Both the position numbers and the translations under genes were made by a program. A DNA stretch of 64,000 bases from Dipteris shenzhenensis (Eukaryota > Polypodiophyta > Polypodiopsida > Gleicheniales), in NCBI GenBank assembly GCA_047967505.1, contig CM106541.1; one strand, given 5' to 3'. Below the pieces are notes generated by a model. That model did not search any database and was not told where the DNA came from. It worked only from the letters and a program-made list of their open reading frames with translations. The stretch's first letter is position 1; the number at the start of each line of letters is the position of its first letter. This document shows positions 20,732 to 31,439 of the stretch, piece by piece.

Positions 20732-23214
20732 CACAACAACACAAAGCAACTATAGACACGCTTGATAGGCGCGCAAAATAGCGGGCACGTTTATAGGCGT
20801 TGCTTGAATAGAGAAATTACGGGCACGTCTAACAGCGCGTCTAACAGCACATCTATTTGTGTGTGTATTGACGCGTCTATTAGTAGGTCTACATTGAGAA
20901 AATACGGGCGCATCTAACACTGTGTCTAACAGTGCATCTATTTACGTGTGTATTAGCGCGTCTATTAGTGCGTCTACACTGAGAATTTGATGCGTCTGTA
21001 GATGCAAAACATAGAATACAGAAAGTGAGATTTTGGTGTAGGCTAGTAAATGTACATCACTGCTTTCCAAACATTGCCCACGATTACCAAAGCACATAAT
21101 TTTAACGAAAATATCAATGCTTTTTTGCAAAACCCACATATACAAAAATTAAGTGAGGTGAGGAGAATGAGACAATATGTAAAATAGTTTTTCCAATATC
21201 AATGATGGGCTACGGTTCAATCTCATCCTCGATGAGATCAACCCTTGCCAAACTATCTACTTCAAAATCCAAACAAGTGTTTAGATCTACAAATACATTC
21301 AACCCACTACTACTTGTGCTACTCATGTGCTCATCGAAATCAGCATCACCAATGGTAGGCTCATCCTCACGGGTAATGGCCTCAATATCTGTATCTCCTA
21401 TCTCATGATCATCCTCCTCTCTCGTATCATGGTAATCATCACCTCCATGGCCATGATCATCCTCCATATGCTCCATATTAGTAAATGTACTATACGTCAC
21501 TTTGGAATGTGGCATAATAGGTATCACATGCCACCATCTATTATTATCCACCATTGGTTGATAGACAACCTAATTCAAACACAAATACAATCATGTTATT
21601 TTCCTTGCATCGAAGGTATCAAATATTTAAAAGTGAGTATTTTTATATGTGTGTATAGTGCCTGTTCACATTGCCTGTTCACATTGTTGCGGTAGTACTA
21701 GTGTGTCCTTCTTACTTTGCCAAAACTTTGTGGAGTCAATAGTTACAAAGCCACTTGCATGGCATTTGATTGTTGTATTAGGGCCTCTTTCCATCATGTC
21801 CTTAAACCACTTTACATCCAAGACATACACAAAGAAGCGTCGAAAGTCAAGCTTAATAATATCTTGGATTATGCCACAATAATCATCCATGGCTCCATTG
21901 GCTCCCTTAAAGCTAGCAATGACGCCGCAATCTTGTGTGTTTCTCTTATCATCAATCTGTTCTGTTCAAAAATGCTTGCCCTCACACCATATAACATTGA
22001 ACATAGTGCACTACACCAAGACAAAATCAATTAAATAAGCAATCTAAATTATTAAAAGCTCCTAACTTATGCATAACATTTTATATACTGACCTTACTCA
22101 TGCATCCCCTAGCATACTCCCATTCTTCCATTGTGATATGCATCCCCTCGTCTTGCTCTGCTTTCTACATTTCGTCAAGTAGCCAATCCACATGAATATC
22201 CTTTAGAAGTGCTCTTCGATACTGAGGGTATGGCACACGAGATCCATGGTGTGTATGAAAGAGGGCCCTTTCTTCTTGTCTTCTTGCCTTTGCATCCTCG
22301 TATCTTGTCACCCATCTTTTCATCACATCACTATTAAGCACGCAATAGAGGTTGATATTATTAAGCAACTCCATGTCTATTACTTTGTTGCGTCCTTTCC
22401 CTTGAGGCACAATAGAGTTCATCCTTAGGTCTTCATCATCTCTCCATAGTCGTGGGAGAGAGCTATCCACATCAACAAGAAACTCGAAAATATATACAAG
22501 TGACTCTTGTACCAACCAACCCTCAGCCATGCTACCTTTGGGTCTTGCATTTTGTCTCACGAAACCCTTCAAGGTCTTCATGAAGCACTCGAGGAAGAAC
22601 AACCATCGTGCATGTATAGTACCACATATAGCAATCTCATCCACCAAATGCACTATGAGATGTAGTTGGCTTGTGAGAATAGAACGTCGAAATGTCTCCT
22701 CCACTAAACAAACCACCTCCACTGACATAACTCGACTATTCTCAAGCATGGTGGGATCTATTTCCTTTGAGATCACATATCTAGAAATGAAAAAGTACAC
22801 CATATTAGCAATATGAACACCTTGCATGGAGCATTGATATGCATCACATTTTGTATAATGTAAAGTACCTCACAAGCTCACCCATCTTGCAAATACAATT
22901 CTTCACATCCTTCGATGCACTACGAGAAATGCTAGTGGGTAGTATGAACTGAACACACGAGGAACGGTTGATTAGTTGCTTCTAGTTCACTCACAAATTT
23001 GAAAGGAAAAAGATATTATGCACATAAAATACTTACTTGGAGCATCTTGTGCCAATCATGAGATTTCAAGCCATATAGTTGCTCTACACCTCTTTTCTTG
23101 CTCTTTGTAAAGGCCCCCTTCAAACACCTCATGCATTCAGTGGGAGTATGAATTGTAGTAATAGCGTGCTTCACCGCCACCATCTCCAACTTTGATAACT
23201 TCCACGGTGCACGA
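20732..23214. mobile_element. CACTA-like element D (family B), truncated
   Basis: Starts with the family-B terminus CACAACAACACAAAGC at 20732 and GCGTCTA subterminal repeats (to about 21010). Transposase remains on the minus strand follow, and it is cut at 23214 by the terminus of compound element A2. No continuation of D is seen after 31186. The left target base triplet is TAT; its partner is not in the window. Confidence 0.85.
21210..23214 (-). pseudogene. DUF4216/DUF4218/TNP2 C-terminal exons of element D
   Basis: Minus-strand exons match those of elements B and C: the acidic C-terminus (21554-21210), the DUF4216-like block (about 21960-21680; LDVKWFKDM, DSTKFWQSK), the DUF4218-like block (22790-22165; HLIVHLVDEIA, GTIHARWLFFLECFMKTLKG) and a TNP2 piece (about 23214-23040). 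The gene ends abruptly at the A2 border. A direct duplication of CCTGTTCACATTG occurs at about 21661-21683 in an intron or exon edge. Confidence 0.82.
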
Positions 23215-23455
23215 CACTACTATACACGGATCCTATTGTGATGTTTAAGTACTGATGTTTAGCATGCGTGGGGCGCTAAACGTCGGTATGGGAAGCGCAT
23301 CCCATAAACCATCCCTATATAGCAACTTTAGGCAAACGTCGCTATATAGCGACGATTACAAACGTCGCTATATAGTGACGTTTATTAGAAATGTAAGTGT
23401 CGCTATATACTGACACTGAGATACTATTTTATAGCGATGTTTTCCAGAGAGCTTT
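23215..23455. repeat. Family A terminus and GTCGCTATATAGCGAC repeats, A2 left
   Basis: Mirror image of 9413-9611. Contains about five GTCGCTATA-type units after the CACTACTATACACGG terminus. It adjoins element D without a recognisable remnant of D on the other side of A2. Confidence 0.86.
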
Positions 23456-23613
23456 TTTTTACTCATATAGGCCTTAAAAGTTAGTTTTTTCCAATGATAA
23501 TTTTTTTTAAATTTTCATACATGTTTGATCTTTTGAGAGAATAAAAGTATGAGAGCATGTACATCAAGCCTTTGAAGCTCATATATTCATGTACAAGTTT
23601 GAGATGAAAAAAA

Positions 23614-25008
23614 TCAATGAAGAGCATTTACATCAACTATTTCATCTTGAGCCAAGTCTAACGCGCCAAACAAGTCTATCTCCAACTCTATACCGAGTTG
23701 ATCTCCTATATCATCATCGTACTCTAGCATCGTACATTTACCTAAAAGTACTTGATCATCTTCTTCAATAAAGTGTGGTGATTCTTTATGATCGTTGTCT
23801 TCTTCCTCAATATCGTGATCTCCATCTTCCTCCCGTGCTATATCATTTATATGCGCATCTTCTTCTTGGCACATATTGTGATCTTCATCTTCTTTGCTAG
23901 ATTCATTGGGATCAATTGGATCCGGCATTGGTAGTGGCATCTCCATATCCACATCTCTATCTTCAAAAATTTGCTTACTTCATGGTGCAACTTGGATCAT
24001 CTACCACCATCTTGGATCAGAACGATCTGGATGAAAAACCACCTATATTGAAGAAGGGTGCCAAATGTCATCAATTATATATATGAAATTATGCTTAAGT
24101 ACATATATCAATGGATCTTTAAAAATGAAAGCTTCGATTAATTAAATCATTAGTATGCACCTGCTCACAGTGCTCGGGAAGAACAAAAGTATCACTGTCA
24201 TCAGTCCAATGTTTGGTGGAGTCTATTGCAAAGAAACCGCTACTATCTTTTCTCACTGTCGCATGGGGACCGTTGTAAATAGTTATAAACCATTTTACAT
24301 CAAGAATGAAAATACTAAATCGTCTAAAATCAATTTCATAGATTTTGCTTATGGTTCCACAATAATCCAATTGTGAGGAGAGAAGATTGGTATCCAAAGC
24401 ATTTGCTTGGCTATCTTGTGTAAAGTTAGCCATGACTCCACAATCATACGTGACTCTCTTTGAATCGATCTGTTCCACTCAAAAATGTCATCCATATGAC
24501 CATAATGCACTATACTTTTTGTACTGTAAAAGAGCATCATTAAAACAATGAAGATGCATCTATTTTCTAGCGTATATTACCACAAATAATTACTTAATTA
24601 CATCAAGAGGTAAGAAACTCATATGCATCATACATCCAGATGATAACTCTCACTCACGCTCGTTTATTGTCTCTCCATCACGTTCGGCTTTACGTAGAGC
24701 CAGTTGTAGCCAATCAAGTGACATGTGAGTGGGGAGAAGAGCTAGATCCCGTGGATATGGTTGGATCGGCTGTACATTACTCTGAATCTCATCCTTGCAT
24801 TTATTCTTTCTGCTTTGGCCACTTTATATCTCTCAATCCACTTCTGCATCTTAGGGATATTGAGGATACAAAACTTGTTGAATTTCTCGATTTGCTCTTC
24901 GCTCATCTTTCTTTCAATCCCTTTTTCTTGGAGAACCTCGCCAACGATGCGATCATCATCCTTGTTATGCCAAGCTTGTAGCATATCAAGATCCGTGGAT
25001 GCAACAAA
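23614..25008 (-). pseudogene. Family A transposase 3' exons, A2 left arm
   Basis: Minus-strand remains matching 7650-9290: the acidic C-terminal exon (23952-23614, DMEMPLPMPDP and a DNALH-like end), the DUF4216-like block (24478-24119; LDVKWF, DSTKHWTDDSDTFVLPEHCEQ) and part of the DUF4218-like block (24984-24742). It is cut at 25008 by the copia LTR. It forms one arm of the long inverted repeat with the right arm. Confidence 0.83.
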
Positions 25009-25715
25009 TGTTAGATATCACTGCTCCACTCTCGTGTAACTATGCGGGAACTAGCTAACTCTACGTGTAAGCCCCCCATATGAGGAGAAGGCATTTGAGT
25101 AGCTTGGTTAGTTGGTTTACACCATATGGGGGCCATGTGTGGCCTGATGGCTGGACGGAGTTGGCACACTGCCAAGTAGGCTACATGCAAGTGTGGGAAG
25201 GCATCCCATGACTAACTGCACTGAGGGTAGACGGAGCATTTCTCGAGGCAGCCCACTCGGGTTGCAGGGCCCGTTTGGAGCCCCAGATGATCCCGGATGG
25301 CTTTGGGCCGAACGGTAACCATAGGTTAGTTGCTCTATTTGCACACCAGTTCTATCGTATGGTCGGTCGCCTATTTCTGGACCGACCCCCAGTCGATCGT
25401 TTTGGGCGGACTGGATCGGTCATCCAATTGGGACCAACTGACTACGACTGGTGGCTATATAAGAGCAAGCTCGTGAAGCCCATTTCATCACTAGCTACAA
25501 TGATCGTGATTTCTATGCATCCAGCCTCCGTCCTCTACTGTTTCCAGCTCGCCATTGAAGCTTCTTTCACAGGAGCGCACGATTGGGAGGCAGCACCATC
25601 TATTGTATCAGCTCTACAGTAATCAAATTTTTGATTCTCCATACTATCTGCTTTTCTCTCTTGTGTACGAGATCCTGTTATCTGTTGAGCACAGACATTG
25701 TATTATTTTCTTACA
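25009..25715 (+). repeat. Ty1/copia 5' long terminal repeat
   Basis: Begins TGTTAG and ends CTTACA, directly followed by the primer-binding sequence TGGTATCAGAGC (25716-25727), complementary to the initiator tRNA-Met 3' end as in most plant copia elements. The length is 707 bp. A TATA box (TATATAA, 25456-25462) lies at a suitable place for the retroelement promoter. No second copy of this LTR is seen, so the element is truncated on the right. Confidence 0.88.
25456..25462 (+). promoter_or_regulatory. TATA box inside copia LTR
   Basis: TATATAA in the context GGCTATATAAGAGC, about 250 bases before the LTR end. The position fits the U3/R boundary of a copia LTR. Functional status unknown. Confidence 0.6.
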
Positions 25716-25727
25716 TGGTATCAGAGC
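25716..25727 (+). other. Copia primer-binding site (tRNA-Met)
   Basis: TGGTATCAGAGC immediately follows the LTR terminal CA. This is the usual minus-strand primer site of plant Ty1/copia elements. Confidence 0.85.
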
Positions 25728-25779
25728 TCTAGCAAGAAGATTTGGTAGTGTGTTTCTGTTTGCAAGCAGATTGTGAGAG

Positions 25780-26358
25780 ATGGCCCAGCCCGCAAGACTG
25801 TGAATCCCACCGTTCGACGAAAGCAAAAAGTTGGACGGCTCTAACTATCCACTCTGGAAGTTCAACATGAAGACCATCCTAAGTGCATACGAGCTTTGGG
25901 ATACTGCTACTGGGGTGGACCTGAAACTGGTTCCGAGACTGAATCCGACTAATGTAGCATAACAGATAGTACCAACTACGAATGAGATTCTCATGTGGAC
26001 AAGAAGAAATGTAGATGCACGGTGTTCTATTATCTGTAGTGTAAGTGATTCTGTCATGGCGTTAATTCAACATGTCACCACAGCGGAGGAGGCATGGACG
26101 GTCTTGAAAAATCAATACAAGACCACGAATCAGATGCAGATTCAGAATCTAGAGACTCAACTCACGAACGAGAAACTATCTGAGTCTGAAGCAGCAGAGA
26201 AGTTCATCACCAGGGTGAAGAATCTGCGCGATCATATGAGTGCAATTGGCATCATCATCACCAGCGAGAATCTAGCACGAAGGTGCATACGGATTCTCCC
26301 ACCAAAGTACGATGGTCTTATTACAGCGTTGAATATGCAGAAAGCTGTGTACTAGTTT
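25780..26358 (+). pseudogene. Copia gag polyprotein, N-terminal fragment
   Basis: After the primer site, the translation gives KLDGSNYPLWKFNMKTIL, then WTRRNVDARCSIICSVSDSV, EEAWTVLKNQYKT and ENLARRCIRILPPKYDGLITAL. These are the conserved blocks of copia gag (UBN2/retrotran_gag family), which makes the virus-like particle. A stop occurs near 25963. The fragment ends at about 26358 where unrelated sequence begins; protease, integrase and reverse transcriptase are absent. Confidence 0.82.
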
Positions 26359-26735
26359 TCATGCTTGATTTCAAAGGATTGAAGACAAAAAACGAGATTT
26401 TGTGAAAGAAAGAAGACTCACCTCTTCTAGTCTTTTTTGTATTTCTCTTCCTTCTCTTTCTCCTTGTCTCCTCAATACAATCGCTTTGAGAAGTTGCTTC
26501 TTTAAACTCCTCCTTCCTCTAACTAGATATTTGAAAAATGGTATGTTTCCTCTCTTTTGTAGGGCCAGTCCACAAAACACCGAGCGAGGCATACTATTCC
26601 AGGTAAGTGCTTCCTCTTTTTCCCATTTTTTATTTTTGTTATTTGCATTGGCTTGCAGCTAGCGCCTAGCTACAGTAAAGCTCAGCCATTAAGAAAACTT
26701 CATCCAAGGGTTCCTTGAGAGGCTCCTTCCAAGCC

Positions 26736-28590
26736 ATGGCTGAAGAAGCTTATGCACAAGGTGATTGCATTACTTGTTTTGTTTCATTGGTTTTTAGCTT
26801 TTTTATAAGTTAGATTTTGAAAAATTTTCCTATTTGTTCAGTGAAAAGGCTTGTACGGAAACACCCGGAGTACGTTGACTTTAGATGTAAAACTAACACA
26901 TGTGTTGTGCGGTCAAGTAATTGCATACATGTGAACCTCTCAATTCCTAGTGCACCACTTCCAACAAGTGGTGTTGGTGATGTTATTAACATAGATTCTG
27001 ACTAGCTTATGGAAAACGTGCTTGTCGTTGTTCTAAATCTATGAAAACTATGACATGGTGTCTTTTGGTTTTGAAATTAGCATGGTATCTCGGAATATCT
27101 ATTGTGATCTACATTTGAACATGTTTAAGTTGTTTTGCAAAACATTTCCACACTTGTTATTTTCAATTTTTACAACAACCAATGTAGCCACATAGTTTGT
27201 CATTGCAACTCTCACTAAAATTATTGCATTCAATTAGTTTATGAATAATTGAACAACTCATTCATAATCTCGTTTTCAAATGCAGCTAGCAAACAACTTG
27301 TTTTGAAGCAAGATCGTGAGGAGGTCAATTCTTACAATGCACCTAATGACATTCACACTATGCATGATTTCCTTCAAAATGCAAAAGCAATTATCCCAAG
27401 CAAAGAGAATCATGTAGGAGGGGGAAACTCATTAGTATCTTTTGCCATAACTCAATTATCAGAGTGTGCACCGCATAGGTTTGTTTTTGAAGGGAAGTTG
27501 TTATGCAAGTATGGAACCTACAAGGTACCGAATCCCAAGTATCCAACCTTTTTGAAAGGTGATCTTACTGACAAACATTGTTCCCATATTGTCACGTTAC
27601 TTATTCCCTCCACCTGTGTACACCAATTTGTAAACTTCTTACAAGTTGGACAGTTTTATAGGATTGAGGGGGCAAGTGTGGTGCCTAGATGTACAAATGA
27701 AGGGGGGGACATCTAAGCTATTAGAGGAGAGCCATTTGAAGGTAACTCGCAATTGCTTCCAGATCATTCCCTTTGCACATATGTACCTTGGGCAGCAGAA
27801 ATGGTTAATCTTTGTGCTTAGAATGTATCAAATGTTGTTGGCACAATAGGCATTGTCATCATCAAAGTTAGCAATGACGATGGGATGGTGGATCAAATAA
27901 TCATTACCGATGGACCTCGTGATCAAGATAGGGCTGCAGTAAGTAACTATTGTTCTACAAGAATTCAAAATTTCTTGAACTAGTGAAATCTTACCTTGAC
28001 CTAACTTGTTTTTACTATTGTGATAGCTATCATTTGTGAATGAGTGCAAGTCCACCTCTACTCAATTAATCCAAGAGTTTAATGAGGAGGGAGTTGTCAT
28101 GTACGTGCTGAAAAATGTATCATTCCTCAAGGCTAAGGGAACAATATGTGTATTTGATTTCACCATACTTGCTAAAGTCCTAGATGGTCCTACTAAAGAT
28201 GAATTGAAGTTAGCCTTTTCAACCCAAGTAGCTCACTTGGGTTATAGAACAAAGGTATCTTCCCTACAGATTTGTATTTTTTCCTTCTTTTAAGTTTTGA
28301 AAAGTACTTACAAGTTCCTTTTTTTTTATGTCTTTGGAGTGCTCCACTTTACTAATGTGAATGCTGATTTGCTTGACTTCAAGTGCGAATCTTGTGGCGG
28401 CTTACACGTTAGCAAAGATCCTTTGCGACCCTTCTGCTACACTTGCAAGAACGTTCAGACAATTCTTCAAGTGCCTTGTTTGACTGCTGATATATATCAA
28501 CGTGGAGGAGAGAGGATTCCAGTTAAGCTCAGAGGTCCTTACGTGGATAGTGTCCTTCATCTCAATGTACCTTTCACAGAGTTTTATGAG
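26736..28590 (+). pseudogene. Spliced gene fragment with OB-like and C4 zinc-ribbon regions, function unknown
   Basis: I do not recognise this gene with certainty. A putative first exon reads MAEEAYAQ before a GTGATT donor (about 26736-26760). Further exon-like blocks follow the acceptors at about 26840 (KHPEYVDFRCKTNTCVVR), 27285 (GNSLVSFAITQLSE, FVFEGKLLCKYGTYKV, HIVTLLIPSTCVHQFV), 28027 and about 28340. The last has FKCESCGGLH...FCYTCKN, a CxxC-x(n)-CxxC ribbon. The alternating hydrophobic pattern around FLKGDLTD...VGQFYRIEG is compatible with an OB fold, so an RPA-like single-strand-DNA protein is possible but unproven. A frameshift occurs near 27710. It ends exactly where the right arm of A2 begins (about 28590). 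Confidence 0.5.
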
Positions 28591-30789
28591 GCATGCTATG
28601 AATAGGATGTCTCATTTGTGGCCCCAAGTGCATGCTTCGGGAAAAGTTATCCTCCCAAAAGAAACATGGATCCTCTCTATCAGAGAGGAGGCAGTGGTCA
28701 AGGTAGACATTGCCTCTTTTCAAACACCCATAGGGTACATGCCTTGCTTGAAAGGAGCATTTTCAAAGGACAATCAGCTTAGTGGGCTCAATTCCCATGA
28801 TTGGCACAAGATCTTACAAGTATTCTAAGTTGAAGGATTAGTGTACCAATAATCATGATGCATAAGCGTAATTATGATTATGTTATATTGTTGACATGAC
28901 TTCTTTGTTTCTTTGATAGTTCATCCTCCCAATTACAATAAAAGGGTGCTTACTAGAAGATGTTAGAAATGCTATATTCAAGATTAGTGGTATTGCGAGG
29001 TATGCTTACTATCAAATCACATTGATTGCATTTTCTTCAATTTACGCTGAATAATCTATAGAGTGATTATGAATATATCTTACATGGGCATGTGAAATAG
29101 GTGGATATCTCGAAAAGAGATCTCCATATCGAGCATCAAGAAGGCTAGGTGGAATCCATCAAAGCCATATGCTTGCTTGAGAAGCACTTTCTCTCGAGAA
29201 TTATGACAACTCAAGTGCACTTGCTTGTGCACATAGTTGATGAGCTAGCCATTGTAGGTACCATTCATAGTTGGTGGATGTTTTTTCTCGAGCAGTTTAT
29301 GAAAACTTTGAAGGGATTTGTAAGACAAAGAGCAAGACCAGAAGCAAGCATGGTAGAGAGATGGCTTGTGCAAGAGTCATTAGTATATATCACAGAGTTT
29401 CTTGCATTCATGGATCTCGATATGCCGCAAGCTTGGCATAACAAGGATGATGATCGCATCGTTGGTAAGGTTTCCCAAGGAAAAGGTATTGAAAGAAAGA
29501 TGAGCAGAGAGAAAATGGAGAAATTCAATAAGTTTTGTATCCTCAATAGCAAGGAGATGCAGAAGTGGATTGAGAGATATGAAGCGGCCAAAGCAAAAAG
29601 AATAAATGCAAGGACGAGATTCAGAGTAATGTACAGGTGATCGCAACCATATCCATGGGATTTGGCTCTTCTCCCCACTCACATGTCACTTGATTGGCTA
29701 CAACTGGCTTTGCATAAAGCTGAATGCGATGGAGAGACAATAAACGAGCATGAGCGAGAGTTATCATCTGGATGTATGATGCATGGAAGGTTCTTACCTC
29801 TTGACATAATTAAGTAATTATTTGTGGCAATATACGCTATAAAATAGATGCATCTTCATTGTTTTAATGATGCTCTCTTACAGTATAAAAAGTACAATGC
29901 ATTATGGTCATATGGACGACATTTTCACATGGAATGCATTGATTCAAAGAGAGTCACGTATGATTGTGGAGTCATGGCTAACTTCACACAAGATAGCCAA
30001 GCAAGTGCTTTGGATACCAATCTTCTCTCCTCACAGTTGGATTATTGTGGAACCATATGCGAAATCTATGAAGTTGATTTTAGACGATTTAGTATTTTCA
30101 TTCTTGATGTAAAATGGTTTAGAACTATTTAGAATGGTCCCCATGCAACAGTGAGAAAAGATAGTAGCAGTTTCTTTGCAATAGACTCCACCAAACTTTA
30201 GACCAATGAAAGTGATACTTTTGTTCTTCCAGAGCACTGTGATCAGGTGCATACTAATGATTTAGTTAATCGAAGCTTTCGTTTTTAAAGATCCATTGAT
30301 ACATGTACTTAAGCATAATGTCATATATATAATTGATGCATTTAGCACCCATCTTCAATATAGGTGGTTTTTCATCCGGATCATTATGATCCAAGATGGT
30401 GGTACGTTATCCAAGTTGTACCACGAAGTAAGCAAATTTTTGAAGATAGAGATGTGGATATGGAGATGCCACTACCAATGCCAGATCCAGTTGATCCAGA
30501 TGAATCTAGTGAAGAAGATGAAGATCCCAATATGAGACAAGTGGAAGATGCGCATAATGACATCATATGGGAGGAAGATGGAGATCACGATATTGAGGAA
30601 GAAGACAATGATCATCAAGAATCACCATATTTTATTGAAGAAGATGATCAAGTACTCTTAGGTGAATGTACGATGCTAGAGTATGATGATGATATAGGAC
30701 ATCAACTCAGTATAGAGTTAGAGATAGACTTGTTTGGCATGTTAGACTTGGCTCAGGATGAAACGGTTGATGTAAATGCTCTCCATTGA
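28590..30789 (+). pseudogene. Family A transposase 3' half, A2 right arm
   Basis: Starts abruptly inside TNP2 (MNRMSHLWPQVHASGKV, matching 1335-1380). It crosses the position where element B is inserted in A1 without interruption (about 28850-28880). The DUF4218-like block (29149-29640) has a TGA at 29638-29640, and the DUF4216-like block (about 29890-30245) has TAG codons near 30130 and 30199. The acidic C-terminal exon (30364-30789) is open and longer than in A1 because it lacks the frameshift and the MITE. Confidence 0.84.
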
Positions 30790-30957
30790 TTTTTTTCATC
30801 TCAAACTTGGACATGAATATATGAGCTTCAAAGGCTTGATGTACATGCTCTCGTACTTTTATTCTCTCAAAAGATCAAACATGTATGAAAATTTAAAAAA
30901 AATTGTCATTGGAAAAAACTATCTTTTAAGGTCGGTATGGGAAAAAAACTCTCTGTA

Positions 30958-31186
30958 AAACGTCGCTATAAAAAACTATCTTATTGTCACTATATAACAA
31001 CCATTTCCAATCTGATAAAAGTCACTATATAGCGACTTTAGGTGAACGTCGCTATATAGTGACATTTTACTAAAGTCGCTATATAGCGACCCTTAACGAA
31101 CCTCACTTTTAATACTGACAATTAGCGTCCCGCACATGCTAAACGTTAGTACTTAAGTGTCGCAATAGGATCCGTGTGTAGTAGTG
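30958..31186. repeat. Family A subterminal repeats and terminus, A2 right
   Basis: CGTCGCTATA-type palindromes followed by GGATCCGTGTGTAGTAGTG ending at 31186. Inverted counterpart of 23215-23455. Confidence 0.86.
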
Positions 31187-31209
31187 CTTGAATTATTCAA
31201 AATTTGGGC

Positions 31210-31293
31210 CAACCACCATAGTGGCTCTCACCTTGACAGTAGTCAGGCTACAACCACCATGGTGGCTCTCACCTTGACAGTGTAGTCAGGCTA
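31210..31293. repeat. Two-copy tandem duplication, 41-43 bp
   Basis: Units 31210-31250 and 31251-31293 both read CAACCACCATxGTGGCTCTC and continue CACCTTGACAGT. Each unit contains a small CCACCAT/ATGGTGG dyad. Confidence 0.8.
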
Positions 31294-31439
31294 TAAACCG
31301 CTATTCCATTCCCTTAACTATTTCCTCTTATATCCCTCTCAAACATTTCGTTCTCCCTTGCAATCTTAAGCCTCTCCTATTCCATTTCCTTCACTACTTC
31401 ATCTTCTATCCCTCTCGACCATTTCTTTCTTCCTTGCAC

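Larger units (their letters stand above)
23215..31186. mobile_element. Compound CACTA structure A2: two inverted family-A ends enclosing foreign DNA
   Basis: The left border CACTACTATACACGGATCC (23215) and right border GGATCCGTGTGTAGTAGTG (to 31186) are the same transposon end in inverted orientation. Each arm carries the 3' half of the family-A transposase, reading towards the outer border (left arm minus 23215-25008, right arm plus 28590-31186). The central 3.6 kb is a copia 5' LTR with gag and a separate gene fragment. Flanking triplets differ (CGA before, CTT after), so simple transposition of the whole unit is not supported. Confidence 0.8.

Noticed and set aside
23215-31186. Simple single CACTA element with matching ends
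   Set aside because: Both ends are 3' ends, the transposase halves read outwards in both directions, and the flanking triplets differ.
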